Below are positions 58,215 to 64,000 of a stretch of DNA of 64,000 nt, one piece after another; position 1 is the stretch's first letter; the number at the start of each line of letters is the position of its first letter. The position numbers and the translations under genes were made by a program. The DNA comes from Bretschneidera sinensis (lineage: Eukaryota > Streptophyta > Magnoliopsida > Brassicales > Akaniaceae): positions 57,020,501 through 57,084,500 of the forward strand of contig CM043702.1 of assembly GCA_023935145.1 (NCBI GenBank). The letters run 5' to 3'. The notes below the pieces were generated by a model. That model made no database searches. It was not told the origin of the DNA and was given only the letters and a program-made list of their open reading frames with translations.

Positions 58215-58442
58215 TAAGCCACTATCAAAATTGTCATAAAAGGATCATGAACTTCCACTAGACCTTTCTTTCTAGTTACATATGGTAAACTCTTGAATTT
58301 TAGTATGGATCCTTCATCACAAGTTGAATCTTCTTCTTCTATCACACAATCAGCCATCGAGACATACTCCTTATATCTTAATTTATTTTCAATGAAGTAA
58401 ACCCATAGTTTCCTTATGGTAGCTGTGCAAGCAGCCTAGTTC
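58215..58442 (-). other. Unexplained open stretch, possible exon or remnant
   Basis: On the minus strand one frame is open for about 76 codons, from just after a TAG to a TAA at 58213-58215. It includes VYFIENKLRYKEYVSMADC, then an acidic IEEEDSTCDEGS segment, FKSLPYVTRKKGL and VEVHDPFMTILIVAYC. The only internal ATGs give at most 51 residues. A possible splice acceptor TTGCACAG lies at its upstream end. I do not recognise the protein. It lies 75 bases from the target duplication of J, so J may have landed in or near a host gene. It could equally be chance or a decayed element. Confidence 0.2.
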
Positions 58443-58516
58443 CTCCCTTTGTAAGAGTCACTCATCATTAGAATCACTAGATTAATGGTAGTCAAATGCA
58501 GAATTGATGGCCTTAC

Positions 58517-59211
58517 TGTTGGAAATCACCTTTCTTGATGCCCAGGTGGTGATCTTCCAAACACCCAAGTCTAGAATGATTTGTAATGCACAGAAACAAA
58601 CCAATCAAAGAAAGAGCACAACAATTGTTATCGAGGTTCGGCAATGTGCCTACGTCCCCGTGAGCTCCTCTGAGCCCTCTGCACTAAATCAATGAGTTCT
58701 TACAAGTTACAGCAACACCTCTTCAAGAAATCTTTTATTCCTGAAGAACGAAAAAAGAGAAAACGAAAGTGATAAGGAAGCATTAGGTGAACCGCGACAC
58801 CAGGCACACTTGATGCTTCCTGATCAGCACTTTGGATTGATGCATGAGGCTTGATTGAAATGCACAGGATCACTTAAACTTCTTGAGGACTAATCAATCA
58901 TAGCCCTTCAACAACTCTAAGTGATCCTGTGCGTTTCAATCAAGCCTCACACATCAATCCAAAGTGCTAATTAGGAAACATCAGGTGTGCCTGGCACTGC
59001 GGCTCAGAACAGGGCAGGCCGCGGCTCAAGCCAGGGCACACCACTTCCACTCTCTAGGCACCACGGTGTACCTTCCTTGTGCTGCGGCGCACACCAGTGC
59101 GTGAAGAACTCCACTTGCTGGGGGCTGAGGTGCGGACTTCCTGGTGTGTGTCGCACACCTGGGGCTGAAGCTGAACTTTTACTCCCTTTAGTTCTTAGAC
59201 AAATCCCAACA
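58517..59211 (-). repeat. Element J 3' LTR, with palindrome
   Basis: At 695 bp it is shorter than the 884-bp 5' LTR. About 310 bases of the 5' LTR (63327-63637, including its TATA) are absent and in their place lies an inverted copy of neighbouring LTR sequence, giving a palindrome with arms 58788-58876 and 58918-59006. Both termini (TGTTGGAAATCA, CCCAACA) are present. A GC-rich cassette lies at 58990-59165. Confidence 0.9.
58788..59006. repeat. Large palindrome in J 3' LTR
   Basis: Arms of about 89 bases are inverted copies with roughly 12 mismatches, all of them transitions, separated by a 41-base loop. Shared words include AGCACTTTGGATTGATG and GAGGCTTGATTGAAA on the left and their complements on the right. 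Confidence 0.92.
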
Positions 59212-59547
59212 AATCTCTACCTTTGTCTAAGCAACTAAACCCGAACCCTTCTGTAGAGAACTCAAGATCCAAACTTAACTTGAGTCACCATATCAACCGA
59301 CTTTAATCTTAAGAAGTCCAAGGCAATGATTGAACTTACTTAGAGGTAGAACTTTAGTACCTAAATTTGTAGGATTTTCTTCCGTTGCGACTTTGTCCAC
59401 ATGAATGCATCATTTCGTAGCATTTTCCTGAATGAAATGATACCGAACATCCATATGCTTAGTCCTCTCATGGAACACCAGATTCCTACATATGTGCAAT
59501 GCACTTTAGCTATCTGAATACGCCACCACCTGCTCTTTTAGGACCTT
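59212..59547 (-). pseudogene. pol: Element J RNase H C-terminus and 3' untranslated region
   Basis: Minus-strand translation near 59515-59370 gives ALHICRNLVFHERTKHMDVR and FIQENAT, the copia RNase H C-terminal block, followed by a Val/Asn-rich end. CAAAGGTAGAGATTTG just before the LTR is the polypurine tract region. Confidence 0.75.
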
Positions 59548-60180
59548 TCACTCGTCCAACAACCCTTTGCACCACATAGCCTCCTTTATGGCTTCCGTAG
59601 CCGCTATGTGCTCAGCCTCGGTTGTTGAGAGTGCTACCACCAGCTGCCACTGAGCCTTCAAGTACCTCAGTAACCACTTTATCCCAACCCAAAGCTCCTT
59701 TCCGGGATTACTCACAAATCTGCTGAGAACTCTAATTTCTTGAGAAATGTCGGGTCTAGTGCTTACCATCATGAACATGATTGATCCAATCGCACTAGAG
59801 TAAATGACCTTTTCTATTTCCTTCTTCTCCTCATCCATTCCAGGACATTGTTCGCTAGAGAACTTGAAATGACCAGCAAGGGGAATCTTCACTAGTTTAC
59901 CATCTTCCATAGAAAACTTAGACAACACCTTTTCTATATAGGAAGACTGAGAAACCTTCAACCTGTTTCTCTCCCTTTCCCAAATTCTTCTCATCTCAAG
60001 GATCTTTTGTGCAAGGCCAAGATCCTTCCTCTCGAACTCCTCACTAAGTTGAGATGTCAACCTTTCTATCCTCTCCCTGCTGTTCCCAACCAATGGCATA
60101 TCATCGACATAGATGAGGATCATCACCACTTCCTCCACTTTGCATCTAGGTGAGAAAGTTTTTGTGAAATCTATGGAGTC
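59548..60180 (-). pseudogene. pol: Element J reverse transcriptase C-terminal part and RNase H
   Basis: The open frame 60138-59548 begins close to the catalytic motif LIYVDDMPLVG, which keeps both Asp residues. It continues with RLTSQLSEEFERKDLG, SYIEKVLSKFSM, YSSAIGSIMFMMVSTRPDIS and WLLRYLK, then jumps within two residues to QLVVALSTTEAEHIAATEA. The first half of RNase H, with its DSDYAGD-type Asp residues, is therefore deleted. Upstream, the frame passes from the FSP block (about 60145) to YVDD in about 16 residues, where copia RTs have over 100, so the RT fingers and palm core are deleted as well. Confidence 0.87.
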
Positions 60181-60615
60181 TCTTTACGTGAACCCCTTCA
60201 CCACCAGCCTAGCCTTGTTCTGGAATTTATCCCTGGGAGGGTTCCCTTCTTTGATCTTATAAGTCCATTTACAATCCACAACTCTTTGTTTTCCTAGAAT
60301 GTCCACCAATTCCCAAGAGTTGTTCTTCCTCAAAGAATGCGTTTCCTCCTCCATAGCTAGCTTCCATCTTGACAAATCTTTACATCCTATGGCATCAATG
60401 TAAGTCTCTGGTTCACTTATCCCTCCTTCTGTCTAAGGAGCTGCCGCATTCACAGCCGCAAAACCATATCTCAAAGGTGGTCTGACCAGCCTTCTTTCCT
60501 GGTCCCTTGTGAGCTGATAGTCATTCTGACTTGCTGCATCACCCCCTTCTAGTTCAGCCTCCTCTCGAGTGTCCTGAGCTTGGCATTCATCAATGGGCTC
60601 TACCTGGTCCGAACC
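60181..60615 (-). pseudogene. pol: Element J RT N-terminus and linker
   Basis: Minus-strand 60375-60184 reads WKLAMEEETHSLRKNNSWEL, VVDCKWTYKIKEG and KARLVVKGFT, the N-terminal block of copia RT, ending at a stop where GFTQ is expected (CAA to TAA). The stretch 60376-60615 is the variable acidic linker between integrase and RT, with stops near 60435 and 60617. Confidence 0.82.
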
Positions 60616-62019
60616 CTATTGCCTTCCTTGCTCTACTTGAACTGAATTTTCCTTGATGCTATGCTCCACAAATACCGAATTGGTTTGCTCACTATCCCCT
60701 GCAGGGTTAGTTTTTTCCAAATTGGGAAATAAATGCTCATTAAAAATGACATCACTACTTATTATGAGTTTTGTTCCTTTTTGTTCTAAGGACCACAGTC
60801 TATACCCCTTAGCCCCTTCCCCATATCCTAGAAACACACATTTTCGAGACCTTGGGCTAAGCTTATCATCCCTTTGATGTGCAAACGCAGCACACCCAAA
60901 AGTCCTAAGGTTGTTCAACTCAGAGGGTTTTCCACTCCACATCTCCTTGGGAGTCTTAAAGGCCACAGCCCTAGAGGGTGATCTATTAACCAAATACGTA
61001 GCAGTAGACACCGTTTCCCCCCAAAAAAATTTGGGTAATCCGAATCCTATTAACATGCACCTAACCTTTTTCCTAAGGGTCTTATTCATCCTCTCAGCAA
61101 CTCCACTTTGCTGAGGGGTTTTCACAACCGTTCTATGTCTTAGAATCCCATTTAACCTATAGAATTGATCAAGTTCCTTGTTAAAAACTTCTAAGCCATT
61201 ATTGGTTCTTACCTCCTTAACTACCCTGTCTGTTTGAGTTTCCTCCAACTTTTTCCACACCACAAATTTATTCAAAGCATCTGATTTATTTTTAAGCAAA
61301 TAACCCCAAACCTTTCTAGAATAATCATCAATTAAAGACAAAAAGTAAAGATTACCTCCATATGTTGGTGTTTTTGCTGGTCCCCATAGATCCGCATGAA
61401 TGTAGTCAAGAGTGCCCTTAGACTTGTGCACTCCGGTGTTGAAGCTGACCCGATGTTGCTTCCCAAGAATGCAACTCTCGCAAAAATCAAGTTTCTCTAC
61501 CTTGTCACCATCAAGTAGACCATTCTTGCTGAGAACTTGCAGCCCCTTTTCGCTCATATGTCCCAAGTGATTGTGCCAAAGTACTACCTTATCCATCTCA
61601 GCCATCAAGCTTGCTGCTTGATCCTTGATATCTGTTTCTCCGATCATCTCATAAAGACAATCCTTTATTGCTGCTTTGATCACTATCAAAGATCCCTTGT
61701 TTACCTTGGTCTTTCCTCCCTCTGCTTTGTATGTGTACCCCATGGAATGTAGCTGCCTCAATGAGATCAAGTTTCTTCTCAAATCTGGAAAATACCTCAA
61801 ATTTCGCAGTAGCCTTGTGACTCCATCAAACATCCTCAACTGGATGTCTCCCGTGCGCCTCACTTGGTAAGAAGTATCGTTCCCCAGGAAAACCTTTCCA
61901 TCATTGGTTTCCTTGAAATTCTTGAACCAATCCTGGTGAGGACACATATGATGAGTGCACCCAAAATCCAAGATCCATTTCCCGCTGCCTTCTTGCCCCC
62001 TGCTCACATTTGAGGACAC
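60616..62019 (-). CDS. pol: Element J protease-integrase open frame
   Basis: 467 codons without a stop. The protease active site is GKWILDFGCTHHMCPHQDWF (residues about 13-32), with Phe replacing Ser in DSG. The GAG-pre-integrase zinc region is LWHNHLGHMSEKGL with DFCESCILGK (about 147-190). The integrase core reads DYIHADLWGPA (first Asp present), VRTNNGLEVF (second catalytic Asp changed to Asn) and QQSGVAERMNKTLR (Glu present). The C-terminus has FGCAAFAHQRDDKLSPRSRK and KCVFLGYGEGAKGYRLW, the usual copia integrase end. A long frame thus survives, but both protease and integrase carry active-site substitutions. Confidence 0.9.
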   Translation of the reverse strand: MSSNVSRGQEGSGKWILDFGCTHHMCPHQDWFKNFKETNDGKVFLGNDTSYQVRRTGDIQLRMFDGVTRLLRNLRYFPDLRRNLISLRQLHSMGYTYKAEGGKTKVNKGSLIVIKAAIKDCLYEMIGETDIKDQAASLMAEMDKVVLWHNHLGHMSEKGLQVLSKNGLLDGDKVEKLDFCESCILGKQHRVSFNTGVHKSKGTLDYIHADLWGPAKTPTYGGNLYFLSLIDDYSRKVWGYLLKNKSDALNKFVVWKKLEETQTDRVVKEVRTNNGLEVFNKELDQFYRLNGILRHRTVVKTPQQSGVAERMNKTLRKKVRCMLIGFGLPKFFWGETVSTATYLVNRSPSRAVAFKTPKEMWSGKPSELNNLRTFGCAAFAHQRDDKLSPRSRKCVFLGYGEGAKGYRLWSLEQKGTKLIISSDVIFNEHLFPNLEKTNPAGDSEQTNSVFVEHSIKENSVQVEQGRQ

Positions 62020-62678
62020 AACAAGAACATCATCTTGCTATTCTCCCTTGGCAACCGAAGCCTCTCAATTTTCGGTATGGGTTCCTTCCTCATCCCTCAT
62101 CATCTTCTCGCAATCTTTCTTAAAATAACCCTCCTTATGGTAGTAGAAGCATCTCTTCCCTCGAAATCTCGATTTAGAGTGCGTTCTCCCATGGCTTTCT
62201 CCTCAACCTTGTGGTTTGTCCTAGTAGTAGCCACGTATGTTGCTGCCATACCGAGATACTGGCCTTCCTCTAACGAACAACCCTTCTCCACTTGATGCTT
62301 CCCTCATCTTGGCATCAAGATTATCTTGCAACTCTTTATTAGGATCCATTTTAAAAGCAAAGATTCGTTTACAAAGATACCTTTTATTAGGGAGAGTCTT
62401 GGTAAGAAACAACTCATCTAGTTTCTTCCAAATGACAGCTGGATCTTTTGAGTCTCTGTACTCCCTGGTGACACTATCCGACATGTGTAGGAAGATGGTG
62501 TTGTACGCCATCTTCTTCATCTCATTCAGCTAGACCTCTATGATACTTGCTGGAAAAACATCATCTTCTCCAATCGCCAAGTCCACCTTTTGTTACATAA
62601 GAACAGCCTTGATTTTCTACTTCCAAAGGGCAAAGTCTCCCTTTCCATCAAACTTCTCAACAATGAAGTTTGAACTCA
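62020..62678 (-). pseudogene. gag: Element J gag
   Basis: It starts at the minus-strand ATG 62678 with SSNFIVEKFDGKGDFALWK. Three TAG or TAA stops follow within 50 codons. The capsid block DSKDPAVIWKKLDELFLTKT and KRIFAFKMDPNKELQDNLD are typical of copia UBN2-type gags. Then the frame jumps to a GRPVSRYGS-like basic segment, with the second half of the capsid missing. The zinc knuckle (about 62145-62104) reads CFYYHKEGYFKKDC, in which the second Cys is Tyr and the His is Tyr, so metal binding is lost. A stop near 62038 separates gag from protease. Confidence 0.83.
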
Positions 62679-62742
62679 TCTTGCGGAGAAAATCCCAGAT
62701 TTATGTAGCACCTACAATTGTTTTCCAACTTCTTCTAAATCT

Positions 62743-62982
62743 AAAGAACACGATCAAAGATTGATCTCAATACCGTTCTTAAATCACCCTCAAAGAACAC
62801 GATCAGATCTTGATCTCTACTCCGTTCTTGAATCATCTTAAGAACACGATCAGATAATGATCTCTACTCCGTTCTTGAATCACCTCAAGAACACGATCAG
62901 ATATTGATCTCTACTCCATTCTTGAATCACCTCAAGAACACGATCAGATATTGATCTCTACTCCATTCTTGAATCACCCAAG
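62743..62982 (-). repeat. Five tandem hairpin-forming repeats in J leader
   Basis: Units begin AAGAACACGATC at 62743, 62793, 62840, 62887 and 62934 (spacings 50, 47, 47, 47). Each contains AAGAAC and GATCA followed by TGATC and GTTCTT or ATTCTT, so each unit can fold as an imperfect stem-loop. They lie between the primer-binding site and gag. Confidence 0.92.
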
Positions 62983-63051
62983 AAGTCTCCTTTGATTCTT
63001 GGAGTCCTGCTCCAATACCTTCTGTTCCAGCTCCAATACCCGCTCACCAAA

Positions 63052-63064
63052 GCTCTGATACCAC
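63052..63064 (-). other. Element J primer-binding site (tRNA-Met)
   Basis: The minus strand reads TGGTATCAGAGC within one base of the LTR end, the usual initiator-tRNA-Met complement. Confidence 0.88.
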
Positions 63065-63948
63065 AGTTGGAAATCATCTCTCTTGATGCCCAGGTGGTGA
63101 TCTTCCAAACACCTAAGTCTAGAATGAATTGTAATGAACAAAAACAAACCAATCAAAGAAAGAACACAATAATTGTTATCGAGGTTCGACAATATGCCTA
63201 CGTCCCTGTGAGCTCCTCTAAGCCCTCTGCACTAAATCAATGAGTTCTTACAAGTTACAGAAACACCTCTTTAAGAAACCTCTTGTTCTTGAAGAATGAA
63301 AGAAGAGAAAAAGAAAGTGATAAAGACTTGTGTTTCCCTGGAATTTTCCCCAAGAAAATTCCACTTATAAGGCCCTTGAATCCCCAATCTATACTACTCT
63401 CTCTCTAAACAACCAGCCTCTCTACAATGAGTCTCTCCTGTGTGTTTTGTGTCTTTGCACTCTCACACACCATGTGTTCTATTTCACACACATTCTACAC
63501 TTGATCTCTCTCTTGTGTTGAGATGATATGTCTGTCTTGTTGAGATTGAAGCTTGGTGACCCTTTATATGGTGCACCACTTCTTGAACCTATCTTGAAGT
63601 CAATCTCAACCTTTATATCTTGAGGACCAATCAATCATAGCCCTTCAACAAGTCTAAGTGATCCTATGCATTTCAATCAAGCCTCACGCATCAATCCAAA
63701 GTGCTGATCAGGAAGCATCAGGTGTGCTTGGCTCCACGACTCAGAACAGGGCAGGTCGTGGCTCAAGCCAAGGCACACCACCTCCACTCTTTGGGCACTA
63801 CGACACACCTTCCTTGTGCTGTGGCGCACACCTATGTGTGAAGAACTCCACTTGCTGGGTGCTGAGGCGCGGACTTCCTGGGGTGCGGCGTACACTTGGG
63901 GTTGAAGCTAAACTTTTACTCCCTTTAGTTCTTAGACAAATCCTAACA
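63065..63948 (-). repeat. Element J 5' LTR
   Basis: It is colinear with the 3' LTR on both sides of the palindrome. On the minus strand its TATA box CATATAAAGG is at 63570-63561, and a GC-rich cassette with GGTGCGGCG and GAGGCGCGG words lies upstream of it (63722-63900). Open frames in this LTR on either strand match no protein. Confidence 0.92.
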
Positions 63949-64000
63949 CTTACTCTTTCAAACACAAGATTCAAATCCTGCCTCGTATAAGTCATTGGCC

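Larger units (their letters stand above)
58517..63948 (-). mobile_element. Element J: complete, internally deleted Ty1/copia retrotransposon
   Basis: It is flanked by a perfect 5-bp duplication cttac (58512-58516, 63949-63953). On the minus strand it runs from the 5' LTR at 63948-63065, through a tRNA-Met primer-binding site, a repeat-bearing leader, gag, protease, integrase, RT and RNase H, to the 3' LTR at 59211-58517. Gag, RT and RNase H each carry an internal deletion, so it cannot move on its own. The integrase open frame is long (467 codons). Confidence 0.93.

Noticed and set aside
62743..62982. CRISPR-like array (regular repeats)
   Set aside because: Repeats are contiguous with no unique spacers, inside a copia leader in a plant genome.
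1..64000. Bacterial, organellar or viral origin of the window
   Set aside because: Plant-type LTR elements with nested target duplications, AT-rich spacers and no dense coding argue for plant nuclear DNA.

Overview
The window is plant nuclear DNA, probably from a eudicot with a repeat-rich genome. It is AT-rich and I could identify no host gene. Nearly everything recognisable belongs to LTR retrotransposons of the Ty3/gypsy and Ty1/copia types, with plant-type primer-binding sites (initiator-tRNA-Met and tRNA-Asp). Most are inactive and many are nested in one another. I use labels A to J for the elements; these are mine and not database names. I cannot name the species or assign published family names.

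Left part (1-11525, minus-strand host B): an old Ty3/gypsy element B lies on the minus strand. Its 413-bp 5' LTR is at 11113-11525 and its gag-pro-pol remnant runs from 10953-11112 and 4226 leftward to 1352. B is interrupted twice. Element A (5' LTR 104-1351, tRNA-Asp PBS at 81-97) cuts its pol and runs off the left edge. A complete but decayed Ty1/copia element C (4227-10952, plus strand, 5-bp target duplication ctatc/ctacc) cuts its gag.

Middle (11526-24114): AT-rich DNA with microsatellites, a lone gypsy gag/nucleocapsid remnant (16171-16990), and a very old, gutted LTR element D (about 17.7-22.66 kb). D's two diverged LTRs flank 1.3 kb of non-coding DNA, and one LTR carries a small inverted-repeat (MITE-like) insertion whose sister copy lies at 56440-56600. 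Degenerate GGGT(C/T)-rich repeats occur near 17.5, 23.2 and 54.4 kb.

Central nest (24115-53204): E is a chromodomain-bearing Ty3/gypsy element (2.05-kb LTRs) lacking its protease. Its 3' LTR is split by F (30568-51469, TSD cctag), a non-coding element with 2-kb LTRs. F's 5' LTR is split ten bases from its end by G (32548-47603), an Athila-like gypsy element with gag, protease, RT, RNase H and integrase. G's gag is split by H (35102-40375, TSD cgcaa), a short Athila-like derivative without RT or integrase. F's 5' LTR also holds a probable solo copia LTR. This is a four-deep Russian-doll stack whose order of insertion can be read directly.

Right part (53205-64000): AT-rich DNA with a direct duplication, a long AT/AC microsatellite, the second MITE, a copia-type LTR remnant (about 56.06-57.33 kb), an unexplained 76-codon open minus-strand stretch, and a complete but internally deleted minus-strand Ty1/copia element J (58517-63948, TSD cttac). 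J's 3' LTR contains an 88-bp-armed palindrome in place of the promoter segment, and its leader contains five hairpin-forming 47-50-bp tandem repeats.

The elements do not form a pathway: each family encoded (or once encoded) capsid, protease, reverse transcriptase, RNase H and integrase for its own copying. F and H lack most of these and would have depended on enzymes from relatives. The most interesting cross-cutting signal is that four LTR families (E, G, H, J) carry a variable GC-rich motif cassette just upstream of the TATA box, and the copia J and the gypsy G share a 13-base word in it.
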